The notes beneath the pieces are model-generated. The model was given only the letters and a program-made list of their open reading frames with translations, made no database searches and was not told the DNA's origin. From Paragordius varius (Eukaryota; Nematomorpha), in NCBI GenBank assembly GCA_964247055.1, contig OZ176056.1:4650001-4714000 (forward strand): a stretch of 64,000 nucleotides of DNA. Reading direction: 5' to 3'. The translations under genes were made by a program, and so were the position numbers. Positions 44,901-55,609 of this stretch are shown here, piece after piece. Each line of letters begins with the position of its first letter. The stretch's first letter is position 1.

Positions 44901-47900
44901 AATAAATATTTTTGCAACAAACTAACATTTTCTTTTGATGAGAATGAACCAATTTTTCGCCGTTTTTTGCAGGCCGTGGTATCGTCTGATTGTTCATTTT
45001 GCATGGTTTTACTGTTTTGGCTAAAATCTACCATTTGGTTCAAAGCTATCCGTCTATATCCCACTATATATGAAATTGGATTAATGTCATAATATTTATA
45101 AATTATACGAATGTTAAATAAATTATTCTTATAAAGCCAGTTACTCTAACCGCGGCCCTAATTTGGCTTTTTTATGGCCCCGAATTATTTCATAATTTTT
45201 TGATATATGTATTTGTAATAAATATGATAGGTTGAAAGAGGTATTGTAACCCCTAATAAGATTGGTCCTTTAAAATTTTTAGTTAGTCCCACTGTTATAT
45301 GTTAAAGAAGATTTATTAAAGATATTCTTTTTTTCTATAAAAGTATGGACTTGAAAATTAAAGGCATAATCCAGGTAAGTCGACTAGTTTGTCCCCCAAT
45401 TCCATTACAGTTTTTTCAAAAAAACCGAGTTATGCTAAATATGAATATTATATTTTTAAAATAGTTCTGCTGTTCCTTTAAGAATCAAAAAACATAAAAA
45501 TACAATATTTAATTATATTTATTTTAACAAAAAATTTTTAACTTTATTGAAATAAATAAATTCCATAAAAATCATATTACAGATATAAAAATTAATTATC
45601 TTTTCCCCTAAAAGGGTCATGTTGCAAATGAACCATGTATTTTTCAGACAATAGCATCCATATTAAAAACGTCGGAAATATGTCAGTCGATAAATAATAA
45701 AGTACGTTTCTTATACTGATTGGACTTGGGGAAGATACGGCTTATCCACATAGCCCGTTTTAAAAAATTCAAATTAATTTTTATAATTAAATTTTTGGTA
45801 TTCATTTTTTGTAATAAAATCAAAAATATCATAATTTTGGGCAAAGAAATAAACCTCAAAAAAACTACTAATCAAACGAGTTAGTTCACCAATATAAATT
45901 CAATAAAGAAATAATGGTGATCAGCATAAGCTAATTGTTGGTTGTGCGAAAAAACTAAGGAAACTGTTTAAAGTAAACTTCACCCGAATTCCTGAAATTT
46001 TATAGATATAACTGCCGTCTATATTCAAATTTTCTCTAACATATTGATTATTATTCCAAGAGAGAATTTTAAAATAGAAAAAATAAATTAAATTTATTAT
46101 TTAAGCTCAATTTTAGGGCTTCGAAATAACTACACTAATATATATGTGAAAAGATATATTCAACTTCAAACGATTCTAACTCAAAAACTAAGTCCTTATT
46201 TATAAATTGAAAAAGTGTATGTAAACAGCATTAACTAATTACCTTAGAGGTGTTGTCCATTATGAATAGCTATTATGGGATTTAAAAGGGGCCACATATA
46301 TATACCATTTACAATTCGAATTCATCCTTGAACAATTCCAATTCACCCTCGAACATTTCAAATTCACCCTAAAAATAAATTAAATGTTTTCGTGCTAATA
46401 TAACTCATCATTAATAATATATTCTTATGGCATAATTTATTATTTTTTTAGTAGTATATTAATTTTAAACAACATTTCATTGTTTATAAATATAAAAAAA
46501 TAGGTAATTTTTATTTTTGAAAACACCTAATTTATTTTAGGGTGAATTTGCAAGGGTGAATATGAATTGTTCAAGCGTGAATTTGAATTGTAAATGGTAT
46601 ATGTAATACGGCGTTCACAAGTTATTTGTGACTTAAATAAAAAAATTATGTATATTTGAAAATTATTGACTGAATTTTATGAAATTTTCCCGTGTATTTT
46701 ATTTGACAATTAATAATTAATAATCATTTTTATTCTTTTTTTTCACTATCACCATATGTTTTTCGTTATTTCAGGGTTGGACACCTAAAATTTGCTAGAA
46801 TGGCTTACTCTTTATACAGTCATGTATGTTTAGAATTGTCAGATATACGTTTTTGATTGATTTCACTTTGTTTTTAATTGTTTACACTAATTAAGCTATT
46901 TTTATTTTAATGCTTAAAAATGCGCATGTTGAAAGTTGACATATCAAACATTAAAACAATTAAAAACAAATTATAATCATTTAAAAACGAATTTCTGTCA
47001 ATTCTACATATACATGACTGTATTTAAAGATTACTATCTATGATCGAAAAAGCAACAAATTATATAACTAAATTTGTTATTCCATTTATATTAAGGTTAA
47101 ATATGCATAAAAAAATATTCTAAGATTACAAAGTTAATATATATGTCTTTTTAAAAACATGAGGTAAATAATACTCTATTTGGTTAATCATCTTTAAGAA
47201 TAAAATGTAATAGTGAATGTTAATCCTTAATCATAAATTGTTACGATTCGGCATATGACACCCGATCCTGTGATAATGAAAACATTCGGTAATAGTCAGA
47301 TTTTCTAATTTATGTAATTTTAGTTAAACTATAACGCAAAAAAGTTGTATTAGCTATTTATACATTTTAAAAGATCCACTTTTTAGCCATTATGAGAAAA
47401 ATTCGAATAAGTATTGTCCGAGGAAGGATAACGAATGCTTTCGTTAAATCCCTACGGCCATGTATAATATCAAATAAAATAGACCAAAACATGAACCTTA
47501 GTTAAACACTTGGATTTAAGCCATTCATTTCAGTCCTTCGATTCGAATTGAGGTCGTTGAATACCGCAGGTTTAAAATTAAATATTTCAAAAAATATGGG
47601 AAAAATTAAAACCTTGGCAAAAGTGCAATTATATAACATTGTTAAACTAAAATATAAAAAAAATCATTTTTAGAATACTTAATATTACTTATTCAGAGGA
47701 TAAACACAAAGTCAAAAATTTAACCACAATCACATGTATGCATAAACTAAATATAAAAGTATGGTAAAAATACCACTTATTTTAGCCTTAGGATCAAATG
47801 AGCACGATATATTGCAAAAATGTTGTAAAATAAAAATAGCGAAGTAGTCTGACATGGAAATTTTTTTCGAAATTAAATTTTATTATTTTGGCTTAAATAT

Positions 47901-50900
47901 ATAATTTTTATTAAGATAGAAGCATAAACGTATTTTGGAACCGTTTCTTTCGGTATTAAAAATACCAACCAAAATATGTCCGGGATATTTAGATACCCCC
48001 ATATGAATCGAAGTGTTAACACAGAGTGTATTCTGATTACACAGTGTTCAAAATTGGGGAGAGGGGAATAATATACTATGAATAAATATATATAAATAAT
48101 ATATATATATTTGAAAAAAATTTATAATAAAGATTAATGAATCTTTAATTTGAAAAAAGTTAAATAAAAACTAGGATTAGATACCCTCGTTTACGTTATG
48201 CATAATTATCTTGGTGCTTTAGGTTTTTACCAATCATTTAAGAAATTATTTACACTTTTGTATCGCTCCATATAGAAAAATCGCAAAATAGCGCAATTTT
48301 TGGCTTTCTCCAATGCCGAAATCCCGTTAGAATAATTAATATATGCTTGTTAGAATATGACATTAAAAATTATTTTTGGAAAAAAACAAATACTTATACA
48401 TTTAATTTTTTACGTTTGTTGAAGCGTATCATATCGTATTTTGAACATAGTTTGTAGTGTTAACGATATAAAATGCTTATTAATTATAAAAACACCTTTT
48501 CTATATAATTGGTAATACTGAAGATCTACCGCCTCAGATTATTATTAATTTAAATATGCCCTTTACTTTAAACTAAAATAGACCTTTTCCAAAAATCCGT
48601 TTCCATACTGCTTAAAAATATCACAAAATAGGCTTTCACATAGTTTTGTTAAAATTTAATTTTTGGAGCAAAGTGGTCGTTTTTAAAAAGGTTAATTTTT
48701 ATATCAATCTAATATAATTTCCTAGTGCGCTTTGTACCAATACTTGTTCACTTACTAGCCCATTTTGGCGGCGTAAAGAATTCAAGCTTTCGGCACATAT
48801 AAAAATAAAGCATGCTAATTTTTCTGCTATTAAAATATATTTTATAATTTATTTAAAAAATATCGGGGCTTATAAATCACTTTGCTTAAAACATAAAATT
48901 TTGATTAATGTAGACCAATTTTGCGACTTTCCTAATTACCACAAGAATGAAAATATCCTTAAATGTTGAATTCAGTACAACCATCAAAATATTAAAATGT
49001 ATAATCATGGGGTTTACTCCCAATTTTGTTACTTTATTCAAGGGGTACACATCATTTAAACTTTATTGTAACAATAATATTTGTTAAAGCATTATCAAAA
49101 ATTATATTGTTATTATTGTACAATATATTTAAAATTAATTAATAGCAAAACTAGTTTTAGGAAAAAATCGATATTTATTTGCGTACAAAGTACGTACATC
49201 CTTCCCATTGCCATGAAATTTAATCCTCCGGAAATAATATAATGATACATGTTTAATATTTTGTTTTTCATAAACTTTTTCATCAAAATAACCTTTGAAA
49301 TGTGGACTTTTTAAAATGAATTGTCACGGTAACTGAATAAAAAAAGTGTAATTAGTTATATGCTTAAAAGAGGTTTTTAATTTCAGACGTTTTTTTAAAA
49401 AAAAGATACGTTATAGGTAGGATAAAGCGGATGAAGAATATGTGTATTATGAATCAATCAAAATATAATGGTGGTTATTTCTAAAGTTTTGATTGAAAAC
49501 TTAAATAAAACCAAAAAGATGTACCCTAAAGATATCAATTAATAACGCACTTAGTTTCAACTAATTTATTACGGTAACAAATACTCTCATAAATTTATCA
49601 AATTAAATGCCCCTAAAGCAAATTCCGTTTGTTGTAAAACTTGTTAGATGCATAATCTAAGTCATAATAATTGTTTTAAGGCAATTAAATTTATATTAGT
49701 TACTGGTTATTTGGATATTCCGATTTTCATTTTAAATAATATACCAAACCGAATCCAACTAGTAGCTTTGGCACACATAAGAGACCTCCTATAAACATAA
49801 ACACCTTAACCACCATCATGAGCTTATTATTAGTGGGGTGAAAATCCATAATGATACAGCTTTGAATACGCCGAAGAAGTAAATATGTTTAAACAATTTG
49901 TTGATAGGAAAAACAATTATGTTGGGTTACTTAACATAAAATATATTATTCAACAAATTATTTGTCTCAATTATACTCTAAACTACCCTTGAACGTACCT
50001 TTTAAGAGCTCAAGCCCAAAAATATTTTTTAACTAAGACACTTTCATGAGTCCAGCATAATCTTGTTAATAAGTAATCAATTTAGATTGATTTGCAATAA
50101 AAGAACTTTTAAAATCATTTATAATAATAATTTTCATGTAATTATATAGTATATGTAATCAATAGAAAATAATTTTAAGATAGATTTGATATAGGATATC
50201 TGAAATTGTTATTCAAATATAAATATAACGCATTAAATGTCTAAATTATGAGAGAGAGAGAGTATATAAAGAAAAAAAAATAAATAACCAATATATTTCT
50301 ATAATGTGCTTTATAAAGAGAATTTGTCTTTGAAGAGACTGCAATGATATGCCATCATGCTTATTGTATAACTATAACGAATTAATTAATACAACGAACG
50401 TTTAAACTTTGTTGTACAAAGCAATCATTACATTGTGAACTTTATGCGTAGTGAGGTGTGAATGATTGGATCAATTGAAAAAAACCAATTTTTTGTTTAA
50501 TAATTAAATTATACAATTAATTATGGGCACATATCTAAAAAATTAGATCACCATACAACATATTTATGAGCATGCAAAATAAAGCAAATGAATTAAAACG
50601 GCCTGACATTATTAATCGTATGCTTGAATCATGTGATTATTTTTATCGTTTGGCGTCGATACAGTATTTTCCATCTATGGTAATGGAATTCTTTTATTAT
50701 TGCTAATATTGATAGATGGGGAAAGAGACATAACGCATGATTTCGGATGCAATGAAGATGTGGGCAATGTCGATGGTTTAGCCGACATATCAAATGGAGT
50801 CGTAAGCTTGATATTTACCAATTTAGGAGGAAGAGTGGTTTGATTTTGTAATTCTGGTTGTTGCTTAATTCGTGCCACTGACATTAATGAACAATTTGTA

Positions 50901-53448
50901 GCAATGGTGGTTGGATTACAAAAGCTTGATTTGGTCGTCGTTTGTTGTTGTGTTACAAAATTTTGTGGTGAAAACGTTTTGTTGGGAAACAGAGTTGAAT
51001 TAGTATGAGATGTAGGAGAAACTGTGACAGAGTTTGCATTGCTAACAACAAATGGAGGAATGCTATGAATATTGCGAGCCAAAACAGACCTTACATCATT
51101 CACAAAGCGTAGCGCATCTAAAAAGGGTAATAAATCCAGCAAAGCCGTGTCTTTAGGATCATTAAACCAAGAACGAATGTGAATTCCATTGTGAGGATAA
51201 TGTTGTTTGTAGGCTGAGGGTGAATTATCAAGTATACACACGCGTGAAAGATCGGGTTCAACTTTAGCTATATCTTTGCTAAAACTAAAATCACTTTCGC
51301 ATGTACAATGTTGTCTAAAAAATCTACGAGGAAACAATGATTCAGAATTGGTTAATTTCGTGAAATCTTTTCCAATTGTATTTGGGTCCACAACATTAAC
51401 AGTTTCTAAAGACATATCCGTTTCTTGTTGAAGTAAACACGTACTATTAACGTAAGCCTTAACTGATCGTTCCAAACTATCAGCTACGTTTGAACCATAT
51501 ATTTGTAAACTTGCTGTATATATTACGAGATCATACCATTGACTAACTATGGATAAAAATTTATCCACGTGAGGCCTTTTATAAACAAAAAATCGTACCG
51601 GATGTCTATCTATGGCCAATTTTAAAATAAAATCAGCATCTTTCACACCAGGAAGGACATTAGTGCCTAACGTTTTGTTATTGGCAATTAATCCAATGTT
51701 ATTCAAAAAAATGTTTTGATGCCGATAATTAATTGCTTTCATCCAATTGTACATGTACATGGATATAAAACTAATTAAAGATTGGCAAAGCAGTAAACTT
51801 ACACCAAGAGAATAGCACACATAACATAAGGTTATATAAAGTGTGTAAAAAAGACATATTGACACATAAGCTATAAAACATTTGGGTAAATGATAGGTAA
51901 TTAAGAGAACCAAAGCAAAAGAACGCAGCCCGCAGACAATGCATGTTTGAGTGAAAAACTGTCCCAATGTAAATCCTTGATTTTTATTGTTTTTTGACGT
52001 TTTTTCCGTCATTGGTATGGTATTGCATTTATCATCATTCTTTTTGTGATTAATTATATTATTGTGGTCAAAATAATTGTTGTAAGCTGGTAAGTGAAAT
52101 AAAGTTTTGATACAATCCAAACTAATAAACACCAACTGAGGTATATAATTTACAACATATTTTTTATCGAGGTTATCTGCATGTTTTTTTACATTCAATT
52201 GGTCCACAATTAGTTTTTCGTAATGTGAAAGATATATTTCATATAACATAAATAATGATCCTAACCGGGACCAAAGGGATAGAGTATCAAATAAAGATAG
52301 TTTGGTTTGAGCAATAGGAGTTTTGGTGCCAACAGGTAAAACTGAAATCGGGTAGGTAAGAGATCTGACATTTGTAGGGCCTTTCAAAATACGTGAAGCA
52401 TTCAAGTCACCAAATGAAGAATTCAGTTTTGTATTAATATTCATCCAAGTTGTTGTAAAACAATCTCTTAAAGTTTGAATCATTGTGGCCTGATGAGCTT
52501 TCTGTTGTTGGTGTGAAAGAAGTGCGGTACGCCAGACAATATTATTTTCGTGATATGAATGGATAAGCGTTTCATCCAAATCCAATATAAGTACCTTCCG
52601 CTTCAAAAGAGTTAACATGTGGAAAGATAACGGACTTAAACAGAAGTATTCCGACACATGTTTGGAGAAAGGGTTAATTTTATGTTTTTTTGCTTTTTGA
52701 TTTTTTTTCGAACATTGTTTGGATAATAATTTATCATTATTACTGAGCAGAGGTATAATTGCATCTTTATTATTAAAAACGGATTCTTTTTTATCAAAAA
52801 CTATTTTGTTTTCAATATTATTGGTGGCGTCAACAGATAAACAACTTAAGTTTTGATCACATTTAAATTTTGGAAGGATTCCAAATGCATCAATAAGTTT
52901 AAAACGTTTCAATTTGGTGGGATTTATAGTTAGAAGAGAATAGATTTTGTGTAAAGTGAAATACACCTTCTTACGACCATTACTTGTAAAAAGTCCCAGA
53001 GTTAATATCGCCCAAAGTATTGTCAAAATTATATATAAACATTTAAATAATGATGTTAAAGTGACTGTTAAAGAATTTACATATTTGGTATAAAATGTCA
53101 TTAACGAAGAATCATGAGATGATTGGTTGTGTTGATAGACTAGAGTGGCTGAATGCATTTCATTGTTAGAATTATTATGTATATTTTGATAATACAATGG
53201 TTTCGACATGAATTTATACGAGGATAAAATAGATTTTCTGCACATCATCTTTCAAGATGTTAGTAAAACAATTGGTGTTTTAAAATCCGCACCACACCAC
53301 GCATAAAGCTACACACAATACATTTTAGTATAATGTCAAAAAATATTAGAAATAAAAATTACTTACATTCAAAGGCAAATTTAATAGTATCCAATAGGAA
53401 TTGATCATTTTTCTTGGCGATAATGTTTAGGTCACAAAAAGCAGGCAT
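41957..53448 (-). CDS. RPP30: Ribonuclease P/MRP protein subunit p30 (RPP30), 7 exons
   Basis: The TIM-barrel-like subunit of nuclear RNase P and RNase MRP, needed for 5' maturation of tRNA and for pre-rRNA processing. Exons: 53448-53367, 45063-44927, 44289-44189, 44103-43937, 43552-43451, 42493-42269, 42198-41957; all GT-AG with matching phases, 351 aa (human 268). Exon 1 gives MPAFCDLNI, the family's opening strand, and joins across the codon for L to [13 protein letters not shown], equivalent to human LGYSVVAINHIVDF. Later landmarks are [17 protein letters not shown] and [20 protein letters not shown], matching the SSAAE..LEIRGPYDV signature. The extra length is a Ser/Lys-rich linker after exon 2 and a longer C-terminal tail. 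Intron 1 is 8303 bp and encloses a complete same-strand gene (50675-53248), which is why exon 1 is easily missed. The ATG directly follows CAG, suggesting an acceptor site. Confidence 0.9.
43041..43206. mobile_element. Foldback element with roughly 65-bp arms
   Basis: Left arm GTACGCATTGCTGGAAACTA through AAAAGGCAGTATTATT mirrors right arm AATAATACTGCCCTTTG through CTTCTAGCAATGTATAC, with a short A-rich loop. Only one copy is seen in the window. It lies in the RPP30 intron between exons 5 and 6. Confidence 0.7.
44611..44823. mobile_element. MITE with tandem-repeat TIRs (CAAATTCACCCT family)
   Basis: Left ATTTACAATCCAAATTCACC followed by a CTCGAACAATTCAAATTCA unit. Right GGGTGAATTTGAATTATTCA and GTGTAAATGGTATATAC. 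It is located in the RPP30 intron between exons 2 and 3. Confidence 0.75.
46299..46602. mobile_element. MITE with tandem-repeat TIRs, best copy
   Basis: Left end TATATACCATTTACAATTCG then three units of the GAATTCATCCTTGAACAATT kind. Right end has the inverse units (AGGGTGAATTTG, AAGGGTGAATATGAATTGTT) and tip TTGTAAATGGTATAT. It lies in RPP30 intron 1. Confidence 0.85.
46815..47022. mobile_element. Tc1/IS630-like MITE (208 bp)
   Basis: Tips TACAGTCATGTATGTTTAGA and TCTACATATACATGACTGTA. The inner part shares ATGCGCATGTTGAAAGTTGA and CATATCAAACATTAAAACAA with the terminal region of the transposase-bearing element at 55610-56740, so it looks like an internal deletion derivative. Both ends carry the TA expected of the superfamily. 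Confidence 0.8.
47502..48019 (+). mobile_element. TTAA-type palindrome-ended element, diverged
   Basis: Starts TTAAACACTTGGATTTAAGC and ends TATGAATCGAAGTGTTAA. The right palindrome is GGGATATTTAGATACCCC and the left is eroded. It lies in RPP30 intron 1. Confidence 0.8.
48168..48187 (+). other. Mitochondrial 12S rRNA core motif (candidate NUMT scrap)
   Basis: The 20 bases AAACTAGGATTAGATACCCT equal the near-universal core of small-subunit rRNA used for 12S primers in animals. The flanks do not look like a full 12S gene, and the upstream universal GTGCCAGC region is not seen nearby. I read it as a relic of mitochondrial DNA inserted in RPP30 intron 1, but chance or a mis-joined fragment remain possible. 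Confidence 0.5.
48260..50674. other. Intronic stretch of RPP30 intron 1, no features
   Basis: Plain AT-rich DNA with stops in every frame. There is a short GA repeat near 50250. It also contains the presumed 3' region of the nested Dullard-like gene, just below 50675. Confidence 0.5.
50675..53248 (-). CDS. Dullard/CTDNEP1-type protein serine phosphatase, intronless, with split catalytic domain
   Basis: A single 857-codon open frame, exceptional in DNA this AT-rich. It encodes an FCP1/SCP-type HAD phosphatase of the Dullard/CTDNEP1 group, which in animals sits on the ER/nuclear membrane and dephosphorylates lipin. A membrane helix lies at about 66-87. The catalytic DxDxT is at 223-227 ([15 protein letters not shown]). 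The fold resumes only at 537 with [20 protein letters not shown] and [20 protein letters not shown], then RRFFRQHCT (641-649), [10 protein letters not shown] (671-680) and [20 protein letters not shown]. Thus about 300 residues interrupt the domain where human CTDNEP1 has about 20. Within them, 436-500 is strongly hydrophobic (two or three possible helices). A second insert of about 45 residues lies at 593-640, and a Ser/Thr/Asn-rich tail of about 130 residues follows. Human CTDNEP1 is 244 aa. The gene lies inside RPP30 intron 1, same strand, its ATG 118 nt below that exon's donor. Confidence 0.88.
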   Translation of the reverse strand: MMCRKSILSSYKFMSKPLYYQNIHNNSNNEMHSATLVYQHNQSSHDSSLMTFYTKYVNSLTVTLTSLFKCLYIILTILWAILTLGLFTSNGRKKVYFTLHKIYSLLTINPTKLKRFKLIDAFGILPKFKCDQNLSCLSVDATNNIENKIVFDKKESVFNNKDAIIPLLSNNDKLLSKQCSKKNQKAKKHKINPFSKHVSEYFCLSPLSFHMLTLLKRKVLILDLDETLIHSYHENNIVWRTALLSHQQQKAHQATMIQTLRDCFTTTWMNINTKLNSSFGDLNASRILKGPTNVRSLTYPISVLPVGTKTPIAQTKLSLFDTLSLWSRLGSLFMLYEIYLSHYEKLIVDQLNVKKHADNLDKKYVVNYIPQLVFISLDCIKTLFHLPAYNNYFDHNNIINHKKNDDKCNTIPMTEKTSKNNKNQGFTLGQFFTQTCIVCGLRSFALVLLITYHLPKCFIAYVSICLFYTLYITLCYVCYSLGVSLLLCQSLISFISMYMYNWMKAINYRHQNIFLNNIGLIANNKTLGTNVLPGVKDADFILKLAIDRHPVRFFVYKRPHVDKFLSIVSQWYDLVIYTASLQIYGSNVADSLERSVKAYVNSTCLLQQETDMSLETVNVVDPNTIGKDFTKLTNSESLFPRRFFRQHCTCESDFSFSKDIAKVEPDLSRVCILDNSPSAYKQHYPHNGIHIRSWFNDPKDTALLDLLPFLDALRFVNDVRSVLARNIHSIPPFVVSNANSVTVSPTSHTNSTLFPNKTFSPQNFVTQQQTTTKSSFCNPTTIATNCSLMSVARIKQQPELQNQTTLPPKLVNIKLTTPFDMSAKPSTLPTSSLHPKSCVMSLSPSINISNNKRIPLP
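53249..53265 (-). promoter_or_regulatory. Splice-acceptor-like site directly before the Dullard ATG
   Basis: On the minus strand TACTAAC (53265-53259), a textbook branch-point sequence, is followed after eight bases by AG immediately before ATGATG. A cis- or trans-spliced leader could join here. Joining RPP30 exon 1 to it would shift the frame, so it is not a simple fusion. Confidence 0.45.
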
Positions 53449-54926
53449 CTGAGATAATGGGTAAATCGAAAATCCGAACCGTAAATATTGAAAACAAAAT
53501 TTTCAAATGCAAAAAAAATAAATATTTTAAAAATGAGTAATTTAATATTTATGTACATATATATTATTTTTGATACAATTTATAACAAAAAAAACATTCA
53601 ACTATATATTGTTTTATTAAATCCATGAAAGTTTTATGATAAAAATGGGGATAGTCCTGTAAAGATATATATATATAATTTTGATAGGAAAAGTATGGAC
53701 TATCATAACACTTTTGGTATTGGTCCTAAGAGTGATTTTCATAAGTAATTGCATTTTCTGGTAACCGCACCATATCATAAGATTAGAATAGGCACATGTT
53801 ATATAATTTTTTGTAAATAGGACAAAAAAAGCAAAACGATTTTTAAAGAATTTTAGATTTTATAGTTTTTAATTATTTGGACCCCAAAATGGGTGAGTTC
53901 TCTATATAAAGATGATAGAGCCAAGATTGCCTACTAGCTATAAATATTTGTTAAATCTTGACATTACATTATGACCCTTTTATTTTTTCGGCCGCAATGA
54001 AATTGGGATAGTTTTTTTATCTCAGAGCTCAATATTATAAATAAACTTTTAAAGTCATTATTTATTCTCAAATATTGTTCACGTATATTAGATTAAAAGC
54101 TTATATATTTTCCAGAAACTAGCTCCAAAAATGGATTGAAATAAACAGCTGGTGTAAGGGGATAAATCTCCAGTATTTCTGGTAAGATGTATTCAGCTTA
54201 ATAAATTTAATTATTTTTTGATTTTAACCAATTTGACCGTATTAGCTATTATATATAATAAAAAAACGGGCGAATTTATGATGAGTTTTAGAATTGCACA
54301 TTTTTTAAAAAATATTTTTAAATTCCGCCCAATACCTTTGATACTTATTAATATATTCAATTAGAAATCCTTCTGGGATGTAAAACTAGCCGAAAAGATC
54401 ATATAGTGTTAAGAACAGAATATCAAAAAATGAACAAAGAAGCACATAAACTTAAATTTTTTAGTTCAGACGCTTTTAAACATAAAATATAATTGAGCAC
54501 AAGATCATCAATGCATAAATCCGAATGTATATCTTCTGAAAAAAAATTATTAGGAATATCATAGTGCCTTTGGTTTTGGGCCGACGAGTGATATAAGTAA
54601 AAAATTACCACTTGGGTGCTACCGTAATGCAAAATTCGCACCTTTTAGGCGCCTGCGTTTGATATCGGGGAGGGTGCATAAAATATGATCTGATGATATA
54701 TATATATATTCTGATAGAAAAATGCATCAGTTTTATCATGGTGCTTTTGGTTTTGGCCCTTACGAGAGATTTGAGAAAGTTATTTACTCTAAACTCCATA
54801 TAAAAATGAAAATATTTGCTCACAATAAATAAAGTTTTTTGGTGAAAGTTAAATGCTTCATTCCAAAATCTATATAATATCATTAAGTAGATATAAAATG
54901 TAAAAAGATATTTTTAAATTTTTTTA
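53449..54926. other. Intergenic with a degenerate dispersed repeat
   Basis: Segments with TATCATARYRCYTTTGGT-like cores recur near 53705, 54558 and 54737, each followed by a GAGTGATTT-like block and some preceded by a (TA)n stretch. They are copies of a short unclassified repeat. No gene is recognised. The upstream region of RPP30 begins at 53449. Confidence 0.4.
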
Positions 54927-55593
54927 TAAGATGTGGGCTTAAAAAGTTCTAAATTTTTTGGCTCCTAAATAGGCTAGTTATCTTAAAATACGCAACAATG
55001 CAAATTGCATTTAGAATATTTTAAATATACGCTATTTGATATCAACAAAAATTATTTTTATGCATTCTCTTTAAATAATTTCATTTTTGGCAGATTTCTG
55101 TTGCAGCGTACTTCTTCAGGCATGCACACTATAAAAGAGCTTTAGGATATTATGCACATTTTTTTATATATTTTGAATCTACACATTTCTAGCGTTTTAG
55201 AATTTTAAGTAGGTTCTTTTCATCGGTTAAATTTCGTAAAAAGGCACAATTTATATTTAACATAATTTTAAAGACGATAGAATATTTTAATCAATATTGT
55301 GAGGTGATAGAAATGTTCAGCATCAAACTATATTGAAAAAGTGTTTTTATTATATCTTAAAGGTTTTTTTACTGTTTTTATCATGACTATAGGATGAGAT
55401 ACGCTTGAAAATTTTGCTAAAATTATATTTTTGAAAAAAGATATGCACATTTTTAAAAATATTTTGAATTGGTATCAAAAATAAGCATATATTTATATTT
55501 TTCAGGCACCTTGGTATTTTTGCTTTTATTTTTAGAGAACTACCCTTTTTTAGAACAGCAAAAAAATTTGGACTTTCGGAGCCCACATCTAAA
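54927..55593. mobile_element. MITE (about 667 bp) with TTAGATGTGGGCT inverted ends, copy 1
   Basis: Left end TAAGATGTGGGCTTAAAAAG and right end reading inward TTAGATGTGGGCTCCGAAAG, each continuing TTCTAAATTTTTTGGC or TCCAAATTTTTTTGC. There is no recognisable coding content. A related element is at 58111-58682. Confidence 0.7.
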
Positions 55594-55609
55594 AATTAAA
55601 ATAATTTAA

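Noticed and set aside
44611-45064. RPP30 starting at 45064
   Set aside because: That position is a GTG preceded by a splice acceptor. The true first exon with ATG and the family's N-terminal strand lies at 53448-53367.
50675-53248. The 300-residue insert in the Dullard-like protein as an unspliced intron
   Set aside because: Introns here are dense in stops, while this segment stays open for about 900 nt and lacks a donor/acceptor pair that would restore a continuous catalytic domain that I could find. cDNA remains the test.
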